Numbered from the stretch's first letter, positions 8,561 to 18,202 are shown. The stretch is 62,181 nucleotides of DNA from Lutibacter sp. (GCF_013041805.1 NZ_JABDRI010000001.1:1-62181); one strand, 5' to 3'. Notes: a model not told the origin generated them from the letters alone. A program made the numbers and translations.

Positions 8561-10780
8561 TTAATGATGGTATTGTATTTTTTTCTTCTTCATTTTCAAC
8601 GGATTCCCACCTATATAAATTTCAAATTCGCCCTCTTCAACAATCCATTTATTATCCATTCCAACAAAAGATAATCCTTTTGAAGTAATTCTAAATTTTA
8701 CAGTTTTAGAAGCTCCCACCTTTAGCTTAATTTTTTGAAAACCAACTAATTTCTTTGAATCTGGAGAAACAGAGGCAACCATATCTTTGATAAAAAGTTC
8801 AACAACTTCTTTACCATCCATTTTTCCGGTATTTTTTACTTGAACACTTATTTCAAGTGCATCATCATGGCCTTTTAAAGTATCCTTTGAAATTGTAAAT
8901 TTAGAATATTTAAAATTGGTATATGATAATCCATAACCAAACTCATATTGTGGGTAAAACCCATCAAATCCCCAATTTACATCGCGTATATCTGTTTTTT
9001 TATGATAATATGTTAAGTAATTCCCTGAATATTTTGGGTAGGTATAAGGCAATTTTCCACTTGGGTTTATTTTACCAAAAAGCACATCAGAAATTACTTT
9101 TCCACCTTCTTGACCTGGAAGGTACGCCATAATTACCGCATCAACTAATGGTTCAATTTCACGCATAATTCTAGGTCTTCCTTGTACCATGACCAAAATT
9201 ATTGGTTTGCCTGTTTTAGAGAGTTTTTTAACTAATTCTTGTTGAACTTTAGGCAAGTCTAACTCATTAATATCAGAAGGTTTTTCAGTCGCAGGAATTT
9301 CTCCTACACAAACCACTATATAGTCAACTTTTTTAGCTTTTTTTATAGCCAACTTGGTATTAATATCGTCCAAATAACTCGTTCCTTCAGCAAACTCAAC
9401 ATTTGAACTTCCAATTTCCTTTTGAATAGCCTCTAAAATAGTTAATTTGGAGTGATCATTATAAAGTGTATCTCTACCTAAAAATGTCCTAGACCAAGCT
9501 CCATTCAATCTATTTATAGAGTTCGCAGCATAACCAGTTACCAACACCTTCTTCTTTTTATTTAAAGGCAAAACAACTGTTGTATTTTTTAGTAATGTAA
9601 TTGCTTCGCTAGCTGTCTTATAATTTTCAGCAATATGTTTTTCACTACCAATCTTGGGAAAATCGCTTGGGTTGTTATAAGGAACATCAAATAAATTTAG
9701 TTGAAATTTAAGACGTAACACTCTCGTCACTGCATCGTCAATTCTATGTATTGGTATTTCATTCTTTTCAACTAAATCAACAATAACGTCAACTATTTTA
9801 GCATCAAAAGGATTCATAATTAAATCCAAACCAGCATTTACAGCTTGTTTAGTTGCATCTCTAAGGTCTTTAGCAGTTTGGTGAGCCTCTACTAAAAACT
9901 CCACATCACTAAAGTCTGAAATTACGACACCTTTAAATCTTAATTCGCCTTTTAATATATCTGTAATATAATATCTATTCGAGTGACAAGGAACACCATT
10001 TACTGCATTAGAGCTAATCATAACTCCCATTGCACCTTCTTTAATTGCATTCTCAAAAGGCGGCAAAAAATACTGTCTTAAATTTATTTCTGGAATAATT
10101 GCATTCGCTCTATCCTTCCCATTTCTGCCAGCTCCATACCCTAGAAAATGTTTTAGGCATACCGCCGTATTTGAAACATTCCCTACATCATTCTGCTGAG
10201 AACCTCTTACATAAGCATTCGTCATTTCAGAAACTAAATGAGGATCTTCCCCAAAACTTTCTGAAATTCGACCCCATAATGGACTCATAGCAACATCTGC
10301 ATTCGGATTGAAGTTCCAAGGCAACGAAGCGGATTTTGATTCGTAAGATGTTATGTTGGCACTCATTTCTGTCAACTCTGGATTCCACGTTGCTGCTAAC
10401 GCTATTTGATGTGGAAACATGACTGAACCCGCAACATAATTTGCCCCATGAATATTATCTATTCCATATAAAATAGGAATTCCTAATCGTGATTTTTTAA
10501 TTGCAGCGTCTTGAATGGTTTTTAGTATTCTATACCATTCTTTAGAGTCAGCTAAATAGCCTGGCGTATTATGAATAGACCCAACATTTAAATCAATAAT
10601 ATATTTTTTAAACTTTTTAACATCGAAAACAGCACTATCTCTTTCATCCCAGTAATCACCTTTTAAAATAGTTGGTAAACCAATATTAAGCATTTGGCTT
10701 GCCTTTTCTTTTAAGGTCATTTTAGCCAATAAAACTTTTATCCTTTTTTCTGCTTGAGTTTCTTCTGCTACAGGTTCCAT
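8561..10780 (-). CDS. bglX: GH3 beta-glucosidase without signal peptide
   Basis: 739 residues. Two-domain GH3 followed by a fibronectin III-like domain (about 655-735). The (beta/alpha)8 domain has KHFLGYG (210-216) and the nucleophile Asp289 in GVVISDF. The second domain carries CVGEIPATEKPSDI, a candidate acid/base loop. The family removes beta-linked glucose from oligosaccharide non-reducing ends. Unusually, translation begins at MEPVAEETQAEKR, directly at the catalytic fold, with no signal peptide; no in-frame ATG lies between this codon and the upstream stop 24 bp away. If the start is right the enzyme is cytosolic, in keeping with the cytosolic GH17 and phosphorylase genes of this locus. 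The bglX symbol is by family similarity only. Confidence 0.88.
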   Translation of the reverse strand: MEPVAEETQAEKRIKVLLAKMTLKEKASQMLNIGLPTILKGDYWDERDSAVFDVKKFKKYIIDLNVGSIHNTPGYLADSKEWYRILKTIQDAAIKKSRLGIPILYGIDNIHGANYVAGSVMFPHQIALAATWNPELTEMSANITSYESKSASLPWNFNPNADVAMSPLWGRISESFGEDPHLVSEMTNAYVRGSQQNDVGNVSNTAVCLKHFLGYGAGRNGKDRANAIIPEINLRQYFLPPFENAIKEGAMGVMISSNAVNGVPCHSNRYYITDILKGELRFKGVVISDFSDVEFLVEAHQTAKDLRDATKQAVNAGLDLIMNPFDAKIVDVIVDLVEKNEIPIHRIDDAVTRVLRLKFQLNLFDVPYNNPSDFPKIGSEKHIAENYKTASEAITLLKNTTVVLPLNKKKKVLVTGYAANSINRLNGAWSRTFLGRDTLYNDHSKLTILEAIQKEIGSSNVEFAEGTSYLDDINTKLAIKKAKKVDYIVVCVGEIPATEKPSDINELDLPKVQQELVKKLSKTGKPIILVMVQGRPRIMREIEPLVDAVIMAYLPGQEGGKVISDVLFGKINPSGKLPYTYPKYSGNYLTYYHKKTDIRDVNWGFDGFYPQYEFGYGLSYTNFKYSKFTISKDTLKGHDDALEISVQVKNTGKMDGKEVVELFIKDMVASVSPDSKKLVGFQKIKLKVGASKTVKFRITSKGLSFVGMDNKWIVEEGEFEIYIGGNPLKMKKKKIQYHH

Positions 10781-10804
10781 GAATATGCTTGATTTTGATT
10801 GATT

Positions 10805-12328
10805 TTATAAGCTGCTAAATGCATTGTCTAACCAACTCATTCGCTCAGAATACCAGCTTTTTAAATGACTAACTTCTTCTTCATAAGTATTATAGACTAC
10901 CGGATTTGGCCAAACATAAATTCCTAAAGTTTCCCATACCATATCATTTTCTTGCTGAGACCATTTCAACTGATTCGCATAAAAATCCATTTTATCTAAA
11001 ATGTATATTTCATTTTCTTTGAAGTAATTAAAACGTGTTTTAACTTTTTCTACAAAAGATTCATCTTCAAAAAGTCTTGAATACCATTTATGATCTTTCA
11101 CCCAAAACCCTGTGGCTAACTCACATTCTGAATAGTTAACATTCCCAAAAGAAAGATCAAAATCCCAAAGCGGACCCATTTTAATTTTTTGACCAGGAAT
11201 TACATTTAAAAATATACTTGAAAAACTTTTTGAGTCTTGATTCTTAGTAATTTCACTAATTAAATACCAGTCTATAAAACTATCAACATCAATATAATTG
11301 GCATACCCTTCTGTTGGATGTTTAAATTGACTGCTGTATAAATTTGTTTCAAATTCATTTAATAAATTTTTTACATAATTATACTCGTTACTATTTAATT
11401 CTAATTCTGGTTCCTTAATATTAATCAAAAAATTTCCCGTATGAAAATATACATCATCAGCATCTAACCTATCAAATTGATCTATCTCTAATAAATATCC
11501 ACTACCTTCTAAATTAACTCTGCTTATTCCTTCTTCAACTTTTTGAGTTATATTATAGGTTCCGTTATAACTATCGTTCAAATAAACCTCTACAAAATTA
11601 GATTCAGGTGTCCAATCCAAATTACTTAAATAGCCCATTTCAAATGCAATTGAATTTCGCATCATAGTTTTATCAGAATATTCAGCTAAAAACAACCACT
11701 TTTTTTCAGAAGGCATACCCAGAAATTCGTGCTCATCAGATAATTTAAGTTGATATGGCTTTTTTGGGTGTACATACCAAGTAGAATTACCTCGTCCTCT
11801 AATTTTCATTGAAGAATCGTTCAAGCTGTTAAAATTTCTACCGCCATCAATTATAATACTCCCATCAACATAGTCTTCTTTAGAATCTATGGGTGCATTT
11901 TGATTGGTGCTTAGATAAATAATAGGAAGTCCTGTAAATTTCGTAACATCTATTTCATATGAAATTTGAGCACCGCTAGAAGATTTTACTGTATATGAGA
12001 CAATACCCGTAAAATCATTTTTAGTAATTGCACTTGTTTGAGGAACATTGTTTACAGCTATAGATGATCCACTAAACTCGAAATTAGCAATTAACTCAGA
12101 GACATCAATATTTTGAGGAATTCTTCCAATAATTTTATTCCCTTCAATTGATAAATATACATTCGATAGTAAGTTAGGATTGTTTAAAGTTAGAAAAGAA
12201 AATTCACTAATTTCAACATTTTCAACAACATCAATTATAGGTTCACTATCATTATTACAAGCATTTAGAGCAAGAATTAAAATGATTAATCTTAAAACAT
12301 ATAAAAGCTTATTTTTTATAAATTCCAA
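10805..12328 (-). CDS. CotH-like kinase-fold surface lipoprotein
   Basis: 507 residues, probable TTG start; no in-frame ATG precedes the signal peptide. Lipobox LNAC (Cys24) is followed by NNDSEP, an acidic stretch that suits surface export. Residues about 38-130 form a beta-rich domain resembling DUF5018/Ig-like modules. The CotH domain follows: RGRGNSTW (177-184), KKPYQLKL (189-196), SDKTMMRN and GPLWDFDLSFGN (385-396, candidate metal-binding). CotH proteins of spore formers are atypical protein kinases. In Bacteroidetes they occur near carbohydrate loci with unknown role. Placed between a GH17 lipoprotein and GH3, it probably acts on or binds the glucan or a surface protein, but no substrate can be named. 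Confidence 0.82.
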   Translation of the reverse strand: MEFIKNKLLYVLRLIILILALNACNNDSEPIIDVVENVEISEFSFLTLNNPNLLSNVYLSIEGNKIIGRIPQNIDVSELIANFEFSGSSIAVNNVPQTSAITKNDFTGIVSYTVKSSSGAQISYEIDVTKFTGLPIIYLSTNQNAPIDSKEDYVDGSIIIDGGRNFNSLNDSSMKIRGRGNSTWYVHPKKPYQLKLSDEHEFLGMPSEKKWLFLAEYSDKTMMRNSIAFEMGYLSNLDWTPESNFVEVYLNDSYNGTYNITQKVEEGISRVNLEGSGYLLEIDQFDRLDADDVYFHTGNFLINIKEPELELNSNEYNYVKNLLNEFETNLYSSQFKHPTEGYANYIDVDSFIDWYLISEITKNQDSKSFSSIFLNVIPGQKIKMGPLWDFDLSFGNVNYSECELATGFWVKDHKWYSRLFEDESFVEKVKTRFNYFKENEIYILDKMDFYANQLKWSQQENDMVWETLGIYVWPNPVVYNTYEEEVSHLKSWYSERMSWLDNAFSSL

Positions 12329-12353
12329 TTTTATGTTAAATTTAATTTACTAA

Positions 12354-12380
12354 AAATAGTAAAATGTGTTTTTACTATTT
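12354..12380 (-). terminator. Hairpin at the end of the GH17 lipoprotein gene
   Basis: AAATAGTAAAA (12354-12364) pairs perfectly with TTTTACTATTT (12370-12380) around a 5-nt loop. It overlaps the GH17 stop codon. Read leftward, the stem ends in a run of T interrupted by AG. It could cause partial termination or protect the upstream mRNA end, separating CotH/GH3/GH16 from the genes before them. Confidence 0.5.
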
Positions 12381-13641
12381 ATTCTTCCAAACTAATTTCA
12401 GAAGGAATTTTAAGAATATTTTCTAACAAAGCTTCACTATCTCCATTGTAAGATTTGGTAATTTTATTTCCATTTCTTGTAAGTCCATTAAAAACACCTT
12501 TATCAACGGCATCCCATAAAACATATTTAGCTCTTCCATCGATTGTTATTAATCCAAAATGATTTTCAGAACCTAATGGATTTTGAGCATCCTTCCATTT
12601 TTCATCAAAAGCTTCAAAATAAAAACAAGACATGCCTTCTGAGTTTGTCCAATCTCGCATATGATTGTAATATAATTTTGCTTTATATTCATCAGCGGCG
12701 CCAGCACCTGTTGAACCATATTGGGTTGTTCCAGCAATACTAGCCCAACCTGTTTCTCCAATATGTATCGGTTTTGACACGCCAACACTTTTAATATAAT
12801 TAGCCGTTGCATTATATTGAGCAATAGCATATTCTTTTGCTCTCAACATGGAAGCATCTACTTTTTCCTGAAGCGTAAGATTTTCTTGATCTTTAGGAAC
12901 TTTCCAAAACGCATCATTGTAATGCGTATCATGAAAAGGGTATGTATGCATTGAAACAAAATCAACCGCATTCAATAATTTAGTTAAATCTTCCAAATGA
13001 TAACTCTCATCTCCACCTCCCCAAGAAGCAAAATTATCAGAACTAGTTATCCATAAATCAGAAGGTAAATCTCCAGATTTTTTTAATTTTTGTAAATGGT
13101 TCACCCATTTTAAAATAATGGTTGGACTCACAAAGTAACTACTCGCCCAATGAACCATTGCTTCATTACCAACTGCAATAATTTTAACAATATCTGAATA
13201 TTTGTTTGCCATTGTGATTGCTCTTTCTATTTCTGCTGTATTCGCTTCAATATCTTCGGCTTCATGATTTGGATTTGCTGTCCAAGCATTTTCACAATCT
13301 ATCCAAGTACCCAACATGACATACATTTCAAAAGAAACATCTTCTCTTTTTAATTGAGAAATAGCCTCTAATAAATTTGAAGCTTGTTTAAGTTTTGTAT
13401 TATAAGTACGTAAAACTTTAATGCCCATTGCATTTAAAATTTTCATGTCGTCCTTTAATTCTTCAATTGAAGGCTGAACATCTCTTGTATTTTCTCTATA
13501 ACCACCATAAGATATTGCTAGATAATCAGGATTTCCTAAAATATCCTTAGCTGAAATTTCACTTTTTTGTACTGTTGGTGTACAGCTATAAATTGTTATT
13601 GATGCTATCAGTAATAAAATTATCTTAAAAGGGTTTTTCAT
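12379..13641 (-). CDS. GH17 beta-1,3-glucanase lipoprotein
   Basis: 420 residues with lipobox YSC (Cys20), then TPTVQKSE, without the acidic surface signal, so probably periplasmic. The TIM barrel carries the clan GH-A pair: acid/base Glu160 in AVGNEAM and nucleophile Glu295 in HIGETGWAS. SMHTYPFH (230-237) is the conserved GH17 strand. About 60 residues follow the barrel without a recognised domain. GH17 enzymes act on beta-1,3-glucan as endo-glucanases or glucanosyltransferases. This is the first of three GH17 genes in a row and the only one exported. A hairpin overlaps its stop codon. Confidence 0.92.
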   Translation of the reverse strand: MKNPFKIILLLIASITIYSCTPTVQKSEISAKDILGNPDYLAISYGGYRENTRDVQPSIEELKDDMKILNAMGIKVLRTYNTKLKQASNLLEAISQLKREDVSFEMYVMLGTWIDCENAWTANPNHEAEDIEANTAEIERAITMANKYSDIVKIIAVGNEAMVHWASSYFVSPTIILKWVNHLQKLKKSGDLPSDLWITSSDNFASWGGGDESYHLEDLTKLLNAVDFVSMHTYPFHDTHYNDAFWKVPKDQENLTLQEKVDASMLRAKEYAIAQYNATANYIKSVGVSKPIHIGETGWASIAGTTQYGSTGAGAADEYKAKLYYNHMRDWTNSEGMSCFYFEAFDEKWKDAQNPLGSENHFGLITIDGRAKYVLWDAVDKGVFNGLTRNGNKITKSYNGDSEALLENILKIPSEISLEE

Positions 13642-13675
13642 AATAAATAGGTTAATATGTTTTTAGTAATTTTTG

Positions 13676-14593
13676 TTATTTCATTACAAGCTTTGGAGTT
13701 CTATCTACGTAATACAACCCCCAATGCTTTTCGGGCTCATATTCTTCGTCCGATCCTTTCCAAGGTTCATCAAAAGCTTCAAAAACAAATGTTAAAATAT
13801 CATCTTCAGTATTCCAATTCATCAAATCATTATAGTAAATTTTCTGAAACTCTTCACTTACATTTGTGGGATCTATTCCCCTTCCATTTGAATTAGTTGC
13901 CCAACCAGCCTCAGTAATCACAACCAACTTATCAGGATATTTATTGGCAATAGCATAATAATTTTGCTTTGTATATTCTAATGCATCGTGAATATTTTTA
14001 TATTCCCAAACAGGATACGTATGAATTGATATAAAATCTACTACGTCAACTAACTCTTTTAACTTATCAAGCCAAGGGACATAGTTTTCACAAAATGTAA
14101 CAGGTTGCTTTGCGCTCTTTTTTATTTGTTTAACATAGTTAATAACACTTTTTACGGGTACATAGTGATCAGTCCAATCAACACAAGCTTCATTTCCAGC
14201 AGATAACGAAAAAATAATATCGTCATACTCGTCAGCTAAATGAATTAGTTTTTCAATTCTTTGCTCATTTACTAGCTTATTTTTAACCAATTCTTCTTCT
14301 GAAAAAATATGAGTTTCCCAAGGGCAACCGAAATTATTCATTTCAGCAATAATGTATGCCCCTAGCATAACTTTAAAATCTAGTTTTTCATTTTTAATAA
14401 CGTTCAATACCATTTCAGCATGCTCATCACAATCATATAAACGTAGATATTTCCAATTTCCTTGAAGAATTAACAAATCTTCCTTAACCTCTTCATAACT
14501 AGGAGATAAACCTCCAGGCTGTTGTCCTTCTCTAAAACCTGAGTAGCAAATAGCCCTGCCTTTTTCTATGTTGAGTACTTTATTATATTTCAT
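13676..14593 (-). CDS. GH17 beta-1,3-glucanase, cytosolic
   Basis: 305 residues, beginning MKYNKVLNIEKGRAICYSGF with no signal peptide. GH17 barrel with acid/base Glu135 in SAGNEAC, nucleophile Glu228 in VITEAGWAT, and SIHTYPVWE (189-197). It is about the size of a bare catalytic domain. The missing leader is shared with the next GH17 gene (14631-15539) and the phosphorylase at 18266-21712, so oligosaccharides appear to be processed inside the cell after uptake by the GPH symporter encoded just upstream. Whether it hydrolyses or transfers cannot be read from sequence. The two cytosolic GH17 proteins differ clearly, so this is not a recent duplication. Confidence 0.9.
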   Translation of the reverse strand: MKYNKVLNIEKGRAICYSGFREGQQPGGLSPSYEEVKEDLLILQGNWKYLRLYDCDEHAEMVLNVIKNEKLDFKVMLGAYIIAEMNNFGCPWETHIFSEEELVKNKLVNEQRIEKLIHLADEYDDIIFSLSAGNEACVDWTDHYVPVKSVINYVKQIKKSAKQPVTFCENYVPWLDKLKELVDVVDFISIHTYPVWEYKNIHDALEYTKQNYYAIANKYPDKLVVITEAGWATNSNGRGIDPTNVSEEFQKIYYNDLMNWNTEDDILTFVFEAFDEPWKGSDEEYEPEKHWGLYYVDRTPKLVMK

Positions 14594-14630
14594 TCATTAT
14601 TTCTTAGTTAGTAAATCTTTTATAGGATTA

Positions 14631-15539
14631 TTAAAATTTAAGATTTTCATCTTTATCCCATAATCCCCAATAAGCTCCTACATCACCTTCTGCTCCTACT
14701 TTCCATGATTCATCAAACGAGGAAAAATAAAACATTTCAATATCATCTTTTGCCGACCATGCTTGTGCATTGATAAAATATTTCATAGCATTTTCGTTTG
14801 ATGCAAGAGCTCCTTTAAGTCCTCCACCTTCACTTGGCCAACCAGTTTCAGTAATTATTACTCTTTTTCCATTTCCAGCTTGCGAAGCTTGACCGAACAT
14901 TTCTCTCATATGATTTAAAGAATATTCTAAAGGACAACCTTCCCAATAAGGATAGCAATTCGCTAGAATAACATCACAAGCTTCCGTTATTCTTGGACGA
15001 GCAGAAAATTCATAATAGGCATCAACATAGCCTACAGGAATTCCCGGTAAAGCCTCTTTAACTCGATTTATATAGCCTATTAACTGATCTTCGGTTAAAT
15101 CTCCACGATACATTACCTCATTTCCAACTGCAGCTATATCTACACAACCTTCCTTCGCTAATGCTATAAGTCCTTCTATTTCAGCCTCATTCATTTCTAA
15201 ATCATCTCCTAACCATGCGCCTACCAACGTTTTTATTCCATTTTTGTGTGCAACGCGAGGAATGTATTCATTTCCTTCTACACAAGAAAATGAGCGTACC
15301 CAATTTGTATATGGTTTAATTATTTCTATTCTTCTTTGTACTTGTTCTTCAGTAATTATATCACCTGGCTTTTGACCATCTTCATACATACTAAAGCAAA
15401 GGCCGTGCATGCCATTATCTAAAGTTTTTCTCCATAATTTTTTTAATTCCTGTTCTGATAATTTACCAAAATCTACTCCACTATAATCTGAATAATCTGT
15501 TTTACTAAGTGAAAATTGACGTTCTTTTCTGTATGACAT
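14631..15539 (-). CDS. GH17 beta-1,3-glucanase, cytosolic
   Basis: 302 residues with a hydrophilic N-terminus (MSYRKERQFSLSKTDYSDYS) and no signal peptide. GH17 signatures: acid/base Glu141 in AVGNEVMY, nucleophile Glu231 in ITETGWPSEGG, and ANCYPYWEG. The ITETGWPS form is closest to classical plant/fungal GH17. The gene lies 24 bp after the GPH transporter and 37 bp before the second cytosolic GH17, forming an import-and-digest unit. It probably shortens imported laminari-oligosaccharides for the phosphorylase or the GH3; that order is inferred. Confidence 0.9.
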   Translation of the reverse strand: MSYRKERQFSLSKTDYSDYSGVDFGKLSEQELKKLWRKTLDNGMHGLCFSMYEDGQKPGDIITEEQVQRRIEIIKPYTNWVRSFSCVEGNEYIPRVAHKNGIKTLVGAWLGDDLEMNEAEIEGLIALAKEGCVDIAAVGNEVMYRGDLTEDQLIGYINRVKEALPGIPVGYVDAYYEFSARPRITEACDVILANCYPYWEGCPLEYSLNHMREMFGQASQAGNGKRVIITETGWPSEGGGLKGALASNENAMKYFINAQAWSAKDDIEMFYFSSFDESWKVGAEGDVGAYWGLWDKDENLKF

Positions 15540-15563
15540 TTTTTTTGTTTTTAGTCGTTTTTA

Positions 15564-17129
15564 TTAAAGTTCTCCTCTACGTTCTATTAATTTCTTTTTA
15601 ATTTCACGTGCTCTTTTTTCATTAAGGCTATAACTCCACATTACCCATATTGCTAAGGCTGCAGTAAGCGACGGAATTAAAATATCCGCGATTCTAAGTC
15701 TATTCATAGTCTCAAATGTTTGCTCAGTAACATTTGGATCAAATCCTACAATTTTTAAAATTACACCACCTAAAACAAGTGCTATTGCTTGACCCAATTT
15801 AACCATCCACCAATAAATTGCTCCAAAAGTTCCTTCTTTTCTTGGCATTCCATTTTCTAATTCGTCTAAATCGCAAACATCAGCTGTCATAGACATCATT
15901 AGTGTGAATAATCCTCCCATTCCAAAAGCAAATAAAGGAATAGGTACAAACATTAACCATGGAATTTCATTCCCAGGATCTATTGTAAACCAAGACATTC
16001 CTATATTATCTAATAGTGGGTTTAAAGTTTCAAAAATAGATCCAATTACAGAGTTTAAACTTTTTCCTAATCCAGTTTGATTAAATGAACTATTTAGATC
16101 TTTATCAAACCCCCACCATTTTAAAAGATATCCTGCAATTGATAAAGCTGTTGAGATTATAAACGCTTTTCTCTTTCCCCATTTATTTGCCATTTTTGAA
16201 ATAATTGGTATCACCAAAAATGCAGTAATCATTGCATTAATAGTATTAAACCAAGCTGGCCAAGTACCTGCCATTTCATAACTACCATTATACAAGTAAA
16301 ACACAATAATAAAAACTCCAAATGCCGCTACAAGTTGAAAGCCATTAAAAACTAAAAATGTGGCTCCGCATAGCTTCATAAATGGTTTATTTTTTGAAAC
16401 TTGAATAATTCCCACATACAATTCTTTCATATTTGAAGCGAGGGTCCTGAAATTAATTTTCTTTCTATTCTCCATATGTGAAGAATCAATCCCTTTACAA
16501 AATAAAGATGGAAGTATTCCAAAAACTATAGTCATAAGCCCTACAATAAGTGCCATTGTTCTAACTCCTTCCGTTTGAGTATTAAACGTATTAGAATCTG
16601 GTATGATAACATAAAGCCAAGGAACAATCATCCAAGCAATTTGTCCCATACTATTTGCAAAACTCATCAATCGAGTTCGTTCATTATAATCTGAAGTCAT
16701 TTCATAACCAAGTCCTACTAACGGTGTAGCAAACATCGTATTTCCAACAAGAAACAAAATTTGAAGTACCATGACATGCCAAATAATATATGTTTGTGAG
16801 GCATTATCATCAATTTGCCACATTAAAAAGAACAAAACACCACTAATAATTGCTCCTAAAAATATATAAGGTCTTCTTCGTCCCCATTTAGATTGCGTAT
16901 TATCTGAAATAAAACCCATTATTGGGTCAGTAATAGCATCAAATATCCTTGGAAGACCTCCTAGTAATCCTGCCCATAAAGGGTCTACTCCCCAAGCTGT
17001 CAATAAGAAAAATTGAATAAAAACACCCAAAGTTCCTGGCAAAATATTTAATATAAAATGACCTGCACCAAATGCAGCCTTTTGACCTACTGGAACTTTA
17101 TCTTTTAATGCTGTTGTATAGTGCTTCAT
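15564..17129 (-). CDS. GPH-family (MelB-like) glycoside symporter
   Basis: 521 residues, polytopic. The signature of glycoside-pentoside-hexuronide:cation symporters is clear: DAITDPIMGFISD then SKWGRRRPYIFLG between the second and third membrane segments. It has about 12 predicted helices, and a longer central loop (about 340-400) typical of Bacteroidetes members. The family moves sugars and short glycosides across the inner membrane with Na+ or H+. It directly precedes two cytosolic GH17 genes, so its likely cargo is beta-1,3-gluco-oligosaccharide. A second, unrelated transporter (sugar porter at 23135-24673) is in the same locus, implying two uptake routes, perhaps for oligosaccharide and glucose. 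Confidence 0.9.
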   Translation of the reverse strand: MKHYTTALKDKVPVGQKAAFGAGHFILNILPGTLGVFIQFFLLTAWGVDPLWAGLLGGLPRIFDAITDPIMGFISDNTQSKWGRRRPYIFLGAIISGVLFFLMWQIDDNASQTYIIWHVMVLQILFLVGNTMFATPLVGLGYEMTSDYNERTRLMSFANSMGQIAWMIVPWLYVIIPDSNTFNTQTEGVRTMALIVGLMTIVFGILPSLFCKGIDSSHMENRKKINFRTLASNMKELYVGIIQVSKNKPFMKLCGATFLVFNGFQLVAAFGVFIIVFYLYNGSYEMAGTWPAWFNTINAMITAFLVIPIISKMANKWGKRKAFIISTALSIAGYLLKWWGFDKDLNSSFNQTGLGKSLNSVIGSIFETLNPLLDNIGMSWFTIDPGNEIPWLMFVPIPLFAFGMGGLFTLMMSMTADVCDLDELENGMPRKEGTFGAIYWWMVKLGQAIALVLGGVILKIVGFDPNVTEQTFETMNRLRIADILIPSLTAALAIWVMWSYSLNEKRAREIKKKLIERRGEL

Positions 17130-17188
17130 TCTATTAAAATTTAATTGTTTAATTATTAATTTATGAGATAGCTATTTTTTTAATGAAA

Positions 17189-18202
17189 TTAGTTTGTATT
17201 CGTTTCTTTATAAATTTGTTGAACGATACTGTAAGCTTTTTTCTTGTTTCTATCAATATCAACAATTCCCCAATATTCTTCATTAGGGCTTCCGTCATAA
17301 GGCACTCCACTACTATTTGGTGCCCAACCTCCTGGATCTTGAGTAGCATTATCACCAGCCTTCCACCAGCCATCGGTAAATGAAAATAATGTAACACCTA
17401 ACGAACGATTTTTTGACTTAAAAATAGTTTCCAGTATATTTTTGGTGGCTGCTGCTTGAGCATCTTGATTCTCTCCTTGTTCAAAATTATTTTTAGAAAT
17501 AGTCATATAGCTATCAGCTCCAGCTTCAGATAAGTATATAGGTTTTGAACTTATAGCATCCCATTCTGAAAATAAACTTTCAGGATTATCCCATCGATAG
17601 ACATTTATTCCCCAAATATCAATATTTGGACTTGCAGCTATAGCTAAACTATCAGGCAATTCACCATGAGCTGTCGCAACAGGGTGATTTTTATCTATGC
17701 TATGAATAACATCAGCTGCATTATTTAATGAAGTATACCAATTTGAAATATCATTTTCAAACCATTCTGGATGATAATTATATTCATTCCCTAACTCCCA
17801 AAACAAAATGGCTTCATGATTTTTATACTTGTTTATATAATCTGCAAATGAGCCCGACAGTATATCAAAATTTCCATTTTGATTATATCCAAATCCTATA
17901 ATAACTTTAATTCCTGCCTTATGAATTTCATCAAGAACTGCTTTATCATCAACGGGTGAGTACACTCGAATTGTATTTATCCCTGCATCCACCATTAAAG
18001 CCAAATCATTTGTCAAATTATTAAAACTTCGCTGATCACTACCCTTTGGAACTGGGTGATAGCAAATACCCTTAATAAAATAAGGAGATTCATCAACTAT
18101 TAATTGCTTATCTACTATTTTTACATCTAAATTTTCAACTACAGTTGAGCACGAAGACATAACTACTAGAAGAAATACTATAATTTTAATTTTATGTATC
18201 AT
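17189..18202 (-). CDS. Clan GH-A glycosidase/transglycosidase lipoprotein (GH2-C/GH72-like)
   Basis: 337 residues; lipobox SSC (Cys18) then STVVEN, so probably periplasmic. A single TIM barrel: YFIKGICYHPVP, GINTIRVYSP, acid/base Glu140 in ELGNEYNY and nucleophile Glu226 in YLSEAGAD. The N-terminal barrel pattern recalls fungal GH72 beta-1,3-glucanosyltransferases as well as the GH2 catalytic barrel, but the GH2 sandwich domains are absent. It sits between the phosphorylase and the GPH symporter. The family assignment is uncertain; an action on beta-1,3-glucan is inferred from context, either hydrolytic or transglycosylating. Confidence 0.78.
   Translation of the reverse strand: MIHKIKIIVFLLVVMSSCSTVVENLDVKIVDKQLIVDESPYFIKGICYHPVPKGSDQRSFNNLTNDLALMVDAGINTIRVYSPVDDKAVLDEIHKAGIKVIIGFGYNQNGNFDILSGSFADYINKYKNHEAILFWELGNEYNYHPEWFENDISNWYTSLNNAADVIHSIDKNHPVATAHGELPDSLAIAASPNIDIWGINVYRWDNPESLFSEWDAISSKPIYLSEAGADSYMTISKNNFEQGENQDAQAAATKNILETIFKSKNRSLGVTLFSFTDGWWKAGDNATQDPGGWAPNSSGVPYDGSPNEEYWGIVDIDRNKKKAYSIVQQIYKETNTN

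Noticed and set aside
17161-17397. Open frame antiparallel or out of frame with the clan GH-A lipoprotein
   Set aside because: Shadow of the real gene; no family features.
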